Below the pieces are notes generated by a model. The model made no database searches. It saw nothing but the letters and a program-made list of their open reading frames with translations, and was not told where the DNA came from. Below, piece after piece: positions 7,892-16,404 of a stretch of 64,000 bases of DNA. Source of the DNA: SFTH01 sp051878085 (lineage in GTDB: Bacteria; Bacillota; Clostridia; Christensenellales; Aristaeellaceae); NCBI GenBank assembly GCA_051878085.1, contig JBJEJN010000027.1, positions 11,693-75,692 of the forward strand. The letters are read 5' to 3'. The translations under genes and the position numbers were made by a program. Each line of letters begins with the position of its first letter. The first letter of the stretch is position 1.

Positions 7892-9458
7892 AGCTCCCCG
7901 CCTTTCTGCGCAGGCGCGCGATGAAGAAGCCCTCGATTCCGTCCCGACCGGGCAGAATCTGGATGCAGCCGTTCTTGTAATGAGCGCGCAGCTGCTCCGG
8001 GAGCCAGCTGTCGTCCCCATCGGGCGCAAACTCCGGGTGCAGGTTCAGGAAGGCCTCGATCTGCTTCTCATTCTCCTCCGGCAGCAGCGTGCAGGTGGAG
8101 TACACCAGAAGTCCACCGGGCCGCACGCTGGCGGCGCAGGCGTTGAGGATGCCCCTCTGCACCGGAACCAGCGCGTCGATGGTCGCGCCCGTCAGGCGGT
8201 ACTTGATGTCCGGCTTGTCGCCCATCACGCCCAGACCCGAGCAGGGCGCGTCCACGAGCACCGCGTCCATGGACAGCTCCATGCTCTCCATGGGCCTTGC
8301 CGCGTCGCGCACCTGAGCGCGGATGTTGTCCAGCTCCAGTCGGCGCGCCGCCGCGCGGATCAGCTCCACCCGGTGCTCGTGCAGGTCCCAGGCGTACACG
8401 CGGCCCGTGCCCTGCATCGTCTCGGCGATCAGGCAGGTCTTGCCTCCGGGCGCGGCGCAGGCGTCCAGCACCTGCATGCCCGGCTTCGCGCCCACCGCAG
8501 CCGCCGCCAGCATGGAGCTCTCTCCCTGAATGGAGAACAGGCCCTTGCGGTAGCCCTCGTGGGCGGAGAGCTTGCCCGCGCCGGTCACGCGATACGCCCC
8601 GGGCACGGTGGCAGGCTCCCAGGTGAAGCCGTTCTGGGTCAGCCACGCCTCGAACGCTTCATCGTTCATGCGCATGCGGTTGGGACGGATGGTATCGCTG
8701 CGGCGATCCGGCGACCAGGCGAGCATCTCCTCGGTCTGCTCCACGCCATAGGCCGCCACCAGTCGCGCAACCAGTTCCGGCGCGGTGGAATACCTCTCAG
8801 ACAGATAGGCCTCCGGCTCCGCGTCGCGCTCGGGCAGGGCCAATTCGCCCGCATCCCGGTCGCGGATCAGGCTCCGCAGCACGCCGTTCACCAGCGCCGT
8901 GAGCCCGTCCCGACCCGCACGGCGGGTCTGCTTCACGGCCTCGTCCACCGCCGCGTGATCCGGGATCTTGTCCATGAACAGGATCTGCGCCGTGGCGATG
9001 CAGAGGATGTCCATGACCTCCGGCTCCGGGCGGGTCTTCAGGCGCGCAGAAAGCACGTGTTCGATGCGCAGCCGGTTCTCCAGCGTGAAGTAGAACACGC
9101 TGGAGGCCAGGCGGCGATCCTCGTCGCTGAGACGCGCCGCGCTCAACTCCCGATCCAGCGCCTGCGCCGCATATGCGTCGTTCCGTGCCACGCTACGCAG
9201 CGCCCGCAGCGCCACATCCCGCGCGGACGGCCCCGCAGGCTTCGCCGGAGCCGGTCTGCGGTCGCGGCCCTCGAACTTCCTTCCGGCAGATTTGTCCCCC
9301 GGCTTGCGGTCGAACTTCTTCTCGCCGGGTTCGCTGTCATACTTCTTCTTGAACGGCCTGTCGCCGGATTTCCGCTCAAATCTCTTTTCAAACGGCTTGC
9401 CGTCACGCTTGAACTCGCGCTTGTTTCCGCCCTGATTCCTGTTGTTTCCCTGATCCAT
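7881..9458 (-). CDS. rsmB: 16S rRNA (cytosine967-C5) methyltransferase with basic N-terminal extension
   Basis: RsmB methylates C967 of 16S rRNA using SAM. After residue ~75 the protein follows the family: a NusB-like RNA-binding domain (SARDVALRALRSVARNDAYAA onward, about 80-205), then a Rossmann methyltransferase with LDACAAPGGKT near 325. Catalytic cysteines lie in VDAPCSGLGVMGDKPD near 395 and YSTCTLLPEENE near 450. The first 75 residues are odd: a low-complexity run rich in Lys, Arg, Asp and Gly with repeats such as KKFDRKPGDKS, absent from usual 440-450 aa members. It could help RNA binding, or the true start could lie further in, though no better ribosome site was seen. The fmt-rsmB-rlmN order is standard. 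Confidence 0.93.
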   Translation of the reverse strand: MDQGNNRNQGGNKREFKRDGKPFEKRFERKSGDRPFKKKYDSEPGEKKFDRKPGDKSAGRKFEGRDRRPAPAKPAGPSARDVALRALRSVARNDAYAAQALDRELSAARLSDEDRRLASSVFYFTLENRLRIEHVLSARLKTRPEPEVMDILCIATAQILFMDKIPDHAAVDEAVKQTRRAGRDGLTALVNGVLRSLIRDRDAGELALPERDAEPEAYLSERYSTAPELVARLVAAYGVEQTEEMLAWSPDRRSDTIRPNRMRMNDEAFEAWLTQNGFTWEPATVPGAYRVTGAGKLSAHEGYRKGLFSIQGESSMLAAAAVGAKPGMQVLDACAAPGGKTCLIAETMQGTGRVYAWDLHEHRVELIRAAARRLELDNIRAQVRDAARPMESMELSMDAVLVDAPCSGLGVMGDKPDIKYRLTGATIDALVPVQRGILNACAASVRPGGLLVYSTCTLLPEENEKQIEAFLNLHPEFAPDGDDSWLPEQLRAHYKNGCIQILPGRDGIEGFFIARLRRKAGSYER

Positions 9459-9475
9459 TCGGCTGTTGCCCCGTT

Positions 9476-10408
9476 TCAGTTGAATTTGGTTCCGATTTCA
9501 ATTTTCTTGCCCTGAAGGTAGGCCTTGGCGGACATGCGCCTGGCGTTGGGAGCCTGCATCTCCAGCACCTCCAGCCAGCCCTCGCCGCAGGCGATCTTCA
9601 GGCCCTCCTTCGCGCTGGAAACCGCCACGGTTCCCGGCTCCGCAGCGCCCTCGGCAGCGCAGGGCTTCGCCAGATAGATCTTGAGCCGACCGTCGCCGCT
9701 TTCCGTGTAGGCGCAGGGCCAGGGGTTCAGGCCGCGCACCTGACAGGAAATCTCCTGCGCGGACTTCGTCCAGTCGATTTTTCCCATCTCCCTGGTCAGC
9801 ATCGGCTGGTAGCTGGCCTCGGCTTCATTCTGAGGCACGCTCTTCAGCCCGCCGTGGGGATAGAATTTCAGCGTGTCGATCAGCAGCTTCGCGCCGATCT
9901 CCGACAGCCGATGGGTCAGCTCGCCCGCCGTCTCCAGCTCGCCGATGTCGGTCTGGGCCTTCATGAGCATGTCGCCGGTATCCATGCCGATGTCCGTGAG
10001 CATGGTGGTCACGCCCGCGACCTTTTCACCATTGAGAATGCACCAGTTGATGGGCGCGGAGCCGCGATACTTGGGCAGCAGCGACGCATGCACGTTCACG
10101 GTGCCGTACTGGGGGATTGCGAGAATCTCCGGGCTGAGCAGCTGGCCGAAGGCGGCAGTGACCACCAGCTCGGGCTTCAGCGCCCGCAGGCAGTCCACGC
10201 CCTCCTGATTTTTGATCTTCTCAAACTGATACACCGGAACGCCGCGCTCCTGTGCAAGGAGCTTGACCGGGCAGGGCGTCAATTTGTGGCCGCGTCCCGC
10301 CGGGCGGTCCGGCTGGGTGATCGCGCCGACCACCTCGTAGCCGTTGTCCAGCAGCGCGCGCAGCGAGGGCACAGCGAACTCCGGCGTGCCCATGAATACG
10401 ATGCGCAT
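9476..10408 (-). CDS. fmt: Methionyl-tRNA formyltransferase
   Basis: Formylates initiator Met-tRNA with 10-formyl-THF. At 310 aa it has normal length: MRIVFMGTPEFAVPSL at the N-terminus, a Rossmann formyltransferase domain with the NVHASLLPKYRGSAPINW active-site Asn-His block near residues 105-125, and MDTGDML with the catalytic Asp near 143. An OB-type C-terminal domain ends in QGKKIEIGTKF. It follows def by 3 bp, so formylation and deformylation are made together. Confidence 0.97.
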   Translation of the reverse strand: MRIVFMGTPEFAVPSLRALLDNGYEVVGAITQPDRPAGRGHKLTPCPVKLLAQERGVPVYQFEKIKNQEGVDCLRALKPELVVTAAFGQLLSPEILAIPQYGTVNVHASLLPKYRGSAPINWCILNGEKVAGVTTMLTDIGMDTGDMLMKAQTDIGELETAGELTHRLSEIGAKLLIDTLKFYPHGGLKSVPQNEAEASYQPMLTREMGKIDWTKSAQEISCQVRGLNPWPCAYTESGDGRLKIYLAKPCAAEGAAEPGTVAVSSAKEGLKIACGEGWLEVLEMQAPNARRMSAKAYLQGKKIEIGTKFN

Positions 10409-10411
10409 GGC

Positions 10412-10882
10412 TCAGTCCTCCTCGTACTGGTCGGTCACGTCCTCGATCATCTTGTCCACGTAGACGATGCCGTCCAGATGATCCAGCTCGTGGCAGAAGG
10501 CCTGGGCCAGGAAGCCCTCGCCCTCCACCTCGATGTGGCGGCCCTTGCGATCCTGGGCGTGCACACGCACCTTCGCGGGGCGCTCCACGGTGCCGCGCTT
10601 TCCGGGCACGGACAGGCAGCCCTCCACGCAGGTCTGCACGCCCTCGGCGGCGATGATCTCCGGGTTGACCAGCTCGATCAGGCCCTCGCCAACGTCCACG
10701 ACCACCACGCGCTTGAGAATTCCCACCTGCGGCGCGGCCAGACCCGCGCCGTCGGCCTCGTACATCGTATCGGCCATGTCGTCCAGCAGCGTTGCCAGCC
10801 GCTTGTCAAAGCTATCCACCTTGCGGGCGTGCTTGCGCAGCACCTCGTCCTCGCCCAGCACCACAATTTTGCGAATTGCCAT
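10412..10882 (-). CDS. def: Peptide deformylase
   Basis: Removes the N-formyl group from new proteins; a metal hydrolase. The 156 residues contain the three family motifs in order: GLAAPQVG near residue 45, EGCLSVPG with the metal-binding Cys near 90, and CHELDHLDG (HExxH) near 132. The start MAIRKIVVLGEDEVLRK is typical. It lies between priA and fmt in the usual priA-def-fmt order. Confidence 0.97.
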   Translation of the reverse strand: MAIRKIVVLGEDEVLRKHARKVDSFDKRLATLLDDMADTMYEADGAGLAAPQVGILKRVVVVDVGEGLIELVNPEIIAAEGVQTCVEGCLSVPGKRGTVERPAKVRVHAQDRKGRHIEVEGEGFLAQAFCHELDHLDGIVYVDKMIEDVTDQYEED

Positions 10883-10911
10883 ATATTTTTACCTCACTCC
10901 ATAGAATTTCA

Positions 10912-13140
10912 TCAATACAGGTTCGCCGGATTGACCTCCAGCTCCGCGCGCACGCCCTCGGGGGCTGCGTCGGCCATGGCCTGCATCCGCGCGCAGGCGG
11001 CATTCACGTCGCCCTTGAAGTACATCTTTAAAAACAGCTGCCAGCGGTGCTCCCCGCGCAGCAGGGAGATCGGCGCCTCGTGGGCGCGCATCTGCACCAC
11101 GTCGCCGCGCAGGCCTTCCCTGTCTAGCCATTCATTGAAGCGCGCTTCGTCCTTTTCCGCCGCCGCGCGCACCTGCTTTTCCTCCTTGCCGGAGTACACG
11201 ATGCGCACGATCTGGGTAAACGGCGGGTACAGAGCGCTCCTGCGGAAGGCGCTCTCCTTGCGGTAGAAGGCCCGGAAGTCCTGCGCCGCCGCCAATTGGA
11301 TGCCGTAGTGATCCGGCTCGTAGGTCTGCACGATCACCCGACCGCGCTTCTCCGCGCGGCCCGCGCGCCCCGCCACCTGCGTGATCAGCTGGAAGGTGCG
11401 CTCCGTGCTGCGGTAGTCCGGCAGGTTCAGCGTCATGTCCGCCGCCACCACGCCCACCAGCGTGACGTTGGGGAAGTCCAGGCCCTTGGCGATCATCTGC
11501 GTGCCGATCAGCAGGTTCGCCTCACCCGAACGGAAGCGGTTCAGGATGCGCGCGTGCGCGTCCTTTTCGCGGGTGGTGTCCACGTCCATGCGCACGATGC
11601 GCGCGTCCGGCAGCAGCTTCTGCGCCTCCTCGGCCACCTTCTGCGTGCCTGCGCCGAAGTATTTGATGTAGGAGCTGCCGCACTGGGGGCAGGTCCTCGG
11701 CGGCGGCATGGTGTTGCCGCAGTAGTGGCAGCGAAGCTGGTTCTCCACCTGATGGTAGGTCATGGACACGTCGCACTGGGGGCACTTCACCACGTAGCCG
11801 CACTTGCGGCAGGAGACGAAGGTGGAGTGGCCCCGGCGGTTGATGAACAGCATCGCCTGTTCCCCGGTGCGCAGACACTCCTCCAGCGCGCTCAGAAGCT
11901 TTGCCGAAAAGATGGAGTGGTTGCCGCGCTCAAATTCGCCGCGCATGTCCACCAGCTCCACCTCGGGAAGGGGCCGTCCGTTGACGCGCTCCCGCAGCTC
12001 CAACAGCTCCAGCCGGTTCTCCGGGCGAACGCCGGGCATGGCCCGCATGAAGCTTGAAATGGAGGGCGTGGCGCTGCCCAGCACCAGCGCCGCGCCGTTC
12101 TTCTCCGCGCGCCGCCAGGCGACCTCCCGGGCGTCGTAGCGCGGGCGGCTCTCGGACTGGTAGGTGTTCTCGTGCTCCTCGTCCACGATGATCGCGCCGA
12201 TGTCGGTCAGCGGCGCAAAGATCGCACTGCGCGCACCCACCACCACACGGGCCTCGCCGAAGCGGATGCGCCGCCACTCGTCGAACTTCTCCCCGGCGGA
12301 CAGCCCCGAGTGCAGCACTGCCGCCAGGTCGCCGAAGCGCCCGTGGAACCAGGATACCATCTGCGGGGTGAGCGCAATCTCCGGTACCAGCACGATGGCG
12401 GTTCTGCCCGCATCCAGCGCATGCCGGATGGCACGCATGTAGACCTCCGTCTTGCCGCTGCCGGTCACGCCGTTGAGCAGAAAGCGCCCGCCGCCGTTGT
12501 CCATGGCCGCCGTGATGGCCTCCACCGCGCGCCGCTGACCCGCCGTCAGCGTAAATTCCCGCATATCAACGAAGCCCCGCAGCGCCGGGGGCGTGCGCCG
12601 CTGCTCCCGCGTCAGAATCTCCACTGCGCCCTTCTCCCGCAGCGCCTTCAGCGCGCCCGCGTTCAGGGAGGCGGTGTCCATGTCGCCGTTTTGCAGCTGC
12701 GCAAGCAGCTCGATCTGCCGCTTCGCCCGGGAATTTCCCTGCGCATAGGCCGCGACCTGCTCTTCGCTCCACACAAGGTGCGCAAAGCGTCGCATGCGCG
12801 CCTGCACCCGTCCGCTGCGCATCTCCGAGGGGATCATCAATCGAAGCGCGTCCACCAGATTGCACAGGTAGCGCTCGTGCATCCAGTCCGCCAGCTCCAT
12901 CAGCTCCGGCAGCACCACCGGGTAGTCCTGCACAGGCTCCAAGATGTCCTTCATGCGCTCCGCATCCAGCTCGCAGCGATCCGTCAGCGACACCACGAAA
13001 CCCTCGATTCTCCTAGGGCCGAAGGGGATGCGCACCTGCTGTCCCGGCACGATGTTCATGCCCTCGGGCACGCGGTAGCTGAACAGGCGGTCCAGCGCCC
13101 CCGCCGAGAGATCCACGATCACGTTTGCGTACTGCGTCAT
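10912..13140 (-). CDS. priA: Primosomal protein N' (replication restart helicase)
   Basis: 3'-5' superfamily 2 helicase that reloads the replisome at collapsed forks. The 742-residue protein has an N-terminal fork-binding domain, Walker A GVTGSGKTEVYMR near residue 220 and a DEEH Walker B near 322. A zinc module follows with paired Cys motifs CRKCGYVVKCPQC and CHYCGN...CPQCGS near 440-480, then helicase motifs GTQMIAKGLDFPNVTLVGV and QVAGRAGRAEKRG. The ATG at 13140 overlaps the coaBC stop by 4 bp. Confidence 0.97.
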   Translation of the reverse strand: MTQYANVIVDLSAGALDRLFSYRVPEGMNIVPGQQVRIPFGPRRIEGFVVSLTDRCELDAERMKDILEPVQDYPVVLPELMELADWMHERYLCNLVDALRLMIPSEMRSGRVQARMRRFAHLVWSEEQVAAYAQGNSRAKRQIELLAQLQNGDMDTASLNAGALKALREKGAVEILTREQRRTPPALRGFVDMREFTLTAGQRRAVEAITAAMDNGGGRFLLNGVTGSGKTEVYMRAIRHALDAGRTAIVLVPEIALTPQMVSWFHGRFGDLAAVLHSGLSAGEKFDEWRRIRFGEARVVVGARSAIFAPLTDIGAIIVDEEHENTYQSESRPRYDAREVAWRRAEKNGAALVLGSATPSISSFMRAMPGVRPENRLELLELRERVNGRPLPEVELVDMRGEFERGNHSIFSAKLLSALEECLRTGEQAMLFINRRGHSTFVSCRKCGYVVKCPQCDVSMTYHQVENQLRCHYCGNTMPPPRTCPQCGSSYIKYFGAGTQKVAEEAQKLLPDARIVRMDVDTTREKDAHARILNRFRSGEANLLIGTQMIAKGLDFPNVTLVGVVAADMTLNLPDYRSTERTFQLITQVAGRAGRAEKRGRVIVQTYEPDHYGIQLAAAQDFRAFYRKESAFRRSALYPPFTQIVRIVYSGKEEKQVRAAAEKDEARFNEWLDREGLRGDVVQMRAHEAPISLLRGEHRWQLFLKMYFKGDVNAACARMQAMADAAPEGVRAELEVNPANLY

Positions 13141-14330
13141 TTGCCCCTCAGTTCCCGCACGCGGCTGAGAATCGCGTCCGCCGCCGCGCGCTTGGACATC
13201 TTCTCCAGCGCCCGCACATCTTCAGCGGTGATGAGCGTGATCACATTCGTGTCCACGCCGAAGCCCGCGTCGCTGCGGGAAACGTCGTTGGCCACGATCA
13301 GATCGGCGTTCTTCTTGATGAGCTTGCCCCGGGCGTTGTCCATCACGTCGTTGGTCTCCGCTGCGAAGGCCACCAGAATCTGCCCCGGCTGCTTGCGACG
13401 GCCCAGCTCCGCAGCGATGTCCGTGGTCGACTCCAGCTCCAGGGTCATGCTGTCGCCGGTCTTCTTGATCTTGCGCTCGGCAACGTGCTTCGGACGGAAG
13501 TCCGCAGGCGCCGCCGCCTGAACGACCACGTCCGCCTGATCGCCGCGCTCCAGCACCGCCGCGCAGAGCTGGGCGCTGGACTCGATGCGCACAAGCTCCA
13601 CGCCCTGCGGCGCGGTCAGCTGCGTCGGCCCGGAGATCAGCGTGACGTTCGCGCCCCGATCCCGCGCGGCCTCGGCCAGCGCATAGCCCATCTTGCCCGT
13701 GGATCGATTGGTGATGTAGCGCACCGGGTCGATGCGCTCCACCGTGGGGCCTGCGGTCACCAGCAGGTTCAGGCCCTCCAGATCCCGCAGGGGATTGAGG
13801 ATCGCCTCAACCGCCTCCACGATCTGCTCCGGCTCGGACATGCGGCCCACGTCGTCGTCACCGCAGGCCAGATGGCCCGCCTCCGGCCCGACGAAGCGCA
13901 CGCCCCGCGAGCGCAGCAGCGCAAGGTTTGCCTGGGTAGCCGGATTGCGCCACATGGCGCTGTTCATCGCAGGCGCGACCAGCACCGGGCAGCGCACCGC
14001 CAGGCAGGTGGTGGACAGCAGATCGTCTGCGACGCCGCAGGCCATCTTCGCCATGCAGTTGGCCGTGGCCGGGGCGATGAGCAGCAGATCCGCCCACTTC
14101 GCCAGCGCGACGTGCCCGATCTCATACTTGCGGTCGAAGGAATCGGTGTAGGCCGGGTTGCCGCTGAGGGTCTCGAAGGTCAAGGGCTGCACGAACTGAC
14201 AGGCGGGCTCCGTGAGCACCACGCGCACCTGCGCGCCGCGCTTCTTCAGCCGGCTCACCAGATCGCAGGCCTTGTAGGCGGCGATCCCGCCGGTCACGCC
14301 CACGACGATTTTCTTGCCCGTCAGCATCAT
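13137..14330 (-). CDS. coaBC: Phosphopantothenoylcysteine synthetase/decarboxylase (bifunctional)
   Basis: Two coenzyme A biosynthesis steps in one 397-aa protein. The N-terminal flavin-dependent decarboxylase CoaC begins VVGVTGGIAAYKACDLVSRL and holds the motifs PAMNSAMW and ACGVADDLLST. The C-terminal CoaB synthetase starts near residue 190 with NLLVTAGPTVERIDPVRYITNRSTGKMG, the usual CoaB signature, and ends with a nucleotide-binding region including VANDVSRSDAGFG. Domain order and length are normal. It overlaps priA by 4 bp. Confidence 0.97.
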   Translation of the reverse strand: MMLTGKKIVVGVTGGIAAYKACDLVSRLKKRGAQVRVVLTEPACQFVQPLTFETLSGNPAYTDSFDRKYEIGHVALAKWADLLLIAPATANCMAKMACGVADDLLSTTCLAVRCPVLVAPAMNSAMWRNPATQANLALLRSRGVRFVGPEAGHLACGDDDVGRMSEPEQIVEAVEAILNPLRDLEGLNLLVTAGPTVERIDPVRYITNRSTGKMGYALAEAARDRGANVTLISGPTQLTAPQGVELVRIESSAQLCAAVLERGDQADVVVQAAAPADFRPKHVAERKIKKTGDSMTLELESTTDIAAELGRRKQPGQILVAFAAETNDVMDNARGKLIKKNADLIVANDVSRSDAGFGVDTNVITLITAEDVRALEKMSKRAAADAILSRVRELRGK

Positions 14331-14359
14331 GTTCTACCCCTTTCCGTTCAACACAACAA

Positions 14360-14399
14360 GCGAAAACCGTGCTTCTTTTTTGAAACATCGGGTTTTCGC
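14360..14399 (-). repeat. Perfect 9-bp inverted repeat upstream of coaBC
   Basis: GCGAAAACC (14360-14368) and GGTTTTCGC (14391-14399) form an exact inverted repeat around a 22-bp loop, 30 bp before the coaBC start. A second stem (CGCTCCGC/GCGGAGCG, about 14427-14451) lies just upstream. Neither is followed by a U-run on the minus strand, so these look like mRNA processing or protein-binding structures in the rpoZ-coaBC gap rather than terminators. Confidence 0.5.
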
Positions 14400-14482
14400 G
14401 TCAGAATCAGATTTGGAATTCGCGCTCCGCCGCGCAATGGCTGCGGAGCGTCGCAGGTTTGGACACAGGCCGCGCGCCGGGA

Positions 14483-14701
14483 TCAATCCTCGTCGTTCTC
14501 GGCGGCCTCATCGCGGGAATAGGTGATCAGCCCGCGGTTGATCTCCTCGATGGCGATGGAGAGCGGGTTGGTGTCCTTGGTGTCGATCAGCGGCAGGCTG
14601 CCACCGATCAGCTCGCGCGCACGCTTGGACGCTTCCACGGCCAGCGTGTAGCGGCAATCCACTTTGCTCAGCAGTTCGCCAATGGGCGGTTCGGTCATCA
14701 T
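14483..14701 (-). CDS. rpoZ: RNA polymerase omega subunit
   Basis: Small subunit that helps assemble RNA polymerase. The 72 residues carry the omega pattern: a start region PPIGELLSKVDCRYTLAVEASKRARELIGG, then NPLSIAIEEINRGLITY. The position between gmk and coaBC is the standard Firmicute one. Two adjacent ATGs (14701 and 14698) follow an AAGGAGG site; the first is taken. The acidic tail AAENDED is common in this family. Confidence 0.94.
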   Translation of the reverse strand: MMTEPPIGELLSKVDCRYTLAVEASKRARELIGGSLPLIDTKDTNPLSIAIEEINRGLITYSRDEAAENDED

Positions 14702-14758
14702 GGATGGTGTTCCTCCTTGTTGGATTTATACAGCCCGTTCGGGCGGATATGGTTGGTG

Positions 14759-15400
14759 TCAGTCGGCGCGCAGCTCGGCGCTCAGCTGATCCAGGAAATC
14801 GCGGCGGTTCTTGACCTCGCAGCGCTTCGCGCGGATGATGGAGTAGACCTCCTCCACGGCGACGTCCAGCGCGTCGGGCACGACGCTCCAGTCCTGATGG
14901 ATGATGACATAGTTGTAGGAGTAGGCAGTGGCAACCTCGCCGGCCACATTGTTCAGCCGCACGCGGATGGATTCCTCGGACTCCGTGCCGCGATGGCGCA
15001 GGCGGGTCTCCAGATTCTCGCGGCTGGGGGGGCTTACAAAGATGCCCACCGCGTCGGGATCGTGCTTGAGCACCTGCTGGCAGCCCTGCACGTCGATCTC
15101 CAGGATCAGATCGTTGCCCTCATTCAGCTCCTGGCGGACGACGTCCTTCAGCGTGCCGTAGCGGTTCTGATGGACGTGCGCCCATTCGTAGAATGCGTCT
15201 TCCCTGATCAGTTCATCGAAGCGTTCCTCGGTCACAAAGTGGTAGTGCACGCCGTTGATTTCGCCCTCGCGGGGTGCGCGGGTCGTGCAGGACACGGACA
15301 GGCGCACATCCGGGTGCTTCTTGAGCAGGGTCTTGACAATTTCGGACTTGCCCGCACCTGCGGGGCCCGAAATGACAAACAGCATTCCACGCTTTGCCAT
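14759..15400 (-). CDS. gmk: Guanylate kinase
   Basis: Converts GMP to GDP with ATP. The 213-aa protein begins MAKRGMLFVISGPAGAGKSEIVKTL with the P-loop at about residues 11-18. It continues with SCTTRAPREGEINGVHYHFV (GMP-binding) near 36-55 and the lid region RLRHRGTESEESI near 133. Length is normal. It follows yicC by 36 bp. In many Clostridia and Bacilli the small regulator remA lies between these two genes; there is no room for it here. Confidence 0.97.
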   Translation of the reverse strand: MAKRGMLFVISGPAGAGKSEIVKTLLKKHPDVRLSVSCTTRAPREGEINGVHYHFVTEERFDELIREDAFYEWAHVHQNRYGTLKDVVRQELNEGNDLILEIDVQGCQQVLKHDPDAVGIFVSPPSRENLETRLRHRGTESEESIRVRLNNVAGEVATAYSYNYVIIHQDWSVVPDALDVAVEEVYSIIRAKRCEVKNRRDFLDQLSAELRAD

Positions 15401-15436
15401 ATGAAATCATTCCCTCCATTAAAGTCCTTGGTAAAC

Positions 15437-16306
15437 TTACTCGATGTTCTGCAGCTGTTCGCGCAGCTTTTCGATTTCGGCTTTCATGCTGACCACCAGC
15501 TGGGTGATCGGCACGTCCTGTGACTTGGATGAAATCGTATTCACCTCTCGATTGAGCTCCTGCACCAGGAAATCGATCCTGCGGCCCACCGGCTCGGCCT
15601 TCTCCAGGCACTCGCGCAGCTGGGCGATGTGGGCGTGCAGGCGCACCGTCTCCTCGGCGATGGCGCTGCGGTCGGCCATCACGGCAACCTCCGTCAACAG
15701 GCGGGTCTCGTCCACATTCCTGCCGATCAGCTCCTCAATGGACGCGCGCAGGCGGCGGGTGTACTCCTCCACCGTCTCGGGATAGCGCGCCTCCACCGCG
15801 TTGGTCATCTCCTCGATGCGGTCGGTGCGGAAGGAAAGATCCTTCTTCATCTCCGCGCCCTCGCGGCGGCGCATCTCAATCAGCTGATCCAGCGCTGCAT
15901 CCAGCGTCTCCTTCAGAAGCTCCCGCAGCGCATCCTGATCCTCCTCCGCCTCGGTGACCACCAGCACGTCCGGCAGGCGGGCGATGCTCATCAGGCTGCG
16001 GTCGTCCTGCACGCCGGAATCGGTAAGTCCACTCAGCGCACTTACGTAGGCGTCGAACAGCGCGCGATCCACCTGGACGTTGCGGGCGTCGCTGCGCATG
16101 TTGCGGTAGGTCATGAACACGTCCACGTGGCCCCGGGAGAGCCGTGCGCCGATGCGCTTCCGCGCGTCGTCCTCCAGAAACATCAGGTTGCGGGGCATGC
16201 GGAAGGACAGATCCAGGAAGCGGTGATTCACACTCTTGAGTTCGATCGTCAGCTGCCGTCCGTCCAGCTCACGCATGGCGCGGCCGTAACCGGTCATACT
16301 CAACAT
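15437..16306 (-). CDS. YicC family endoribonuclease
   Basis: A 289-aa YicC/YloC protein. The family forms ring-like oligomers and cleaves RNA in enteric bacteria and Bacillus. The N-terminus MLSMTGYGRAMRELDGRQLTIELKSVNHRFLDL is diagnostic, as is the C-terminal block RIDFLVQELNREVNTISSKSQD. The ATG at 16306 has ATGGAGG in front. It is the first gene of the large housekeeping operon, 33 bp after a TATAAT element. Confidence 0.93.
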   Translation of the reverse strand: MLSMTGYGRAMRELDGRQLTIELKSVNHRFLDLSFRMPRNLMFLEDDARKRIGARLSRGHVDVFMTYRNMRSDARNVQVDRALFDAYVSALSGLTDSGVQDDRSLMSIARLPDVLVVTEAEEDQDALRELLKETLDAALDQLIEMRRREGAEMKKDLSFRTDRIEEMTNAVEARYPETVEEYTRRLRASIEELIGRNVDETRLLTEVAVMADRSAIAEETVRLHAHIAQLRECLEKAEPVGRRIDFLVQELNREVNTISSKSQDVPITQLVVSMKAEIEKLREQLQNIE

Positions 16307-16338
16307 AGACAGGCCTCCATATTAGAATCTTATTGTAC

Positions 16339-16367
16339 ATTATAACACAAAGCGCGCGTTTTTTCAC
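16339..16367 (-). promoter_or_regulatory. Promoter of the yicC-gmk-rpoZ-coaBC operon
   Basis: TATAAT at 16339-16344 is preceded at 17 bp by GTGAAA (16362-16367), a 4/6 match to the -35 consensus. It is the only promoter-like site before yicC. Intergenic distances down to rpe stay short, so this may drive 13 genes. Confidence 0.65.
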
Positions 16368-16404
16368 CGGTTTACAGAAATTTACAGGTGCGCGCACGTT
16401 TTGC

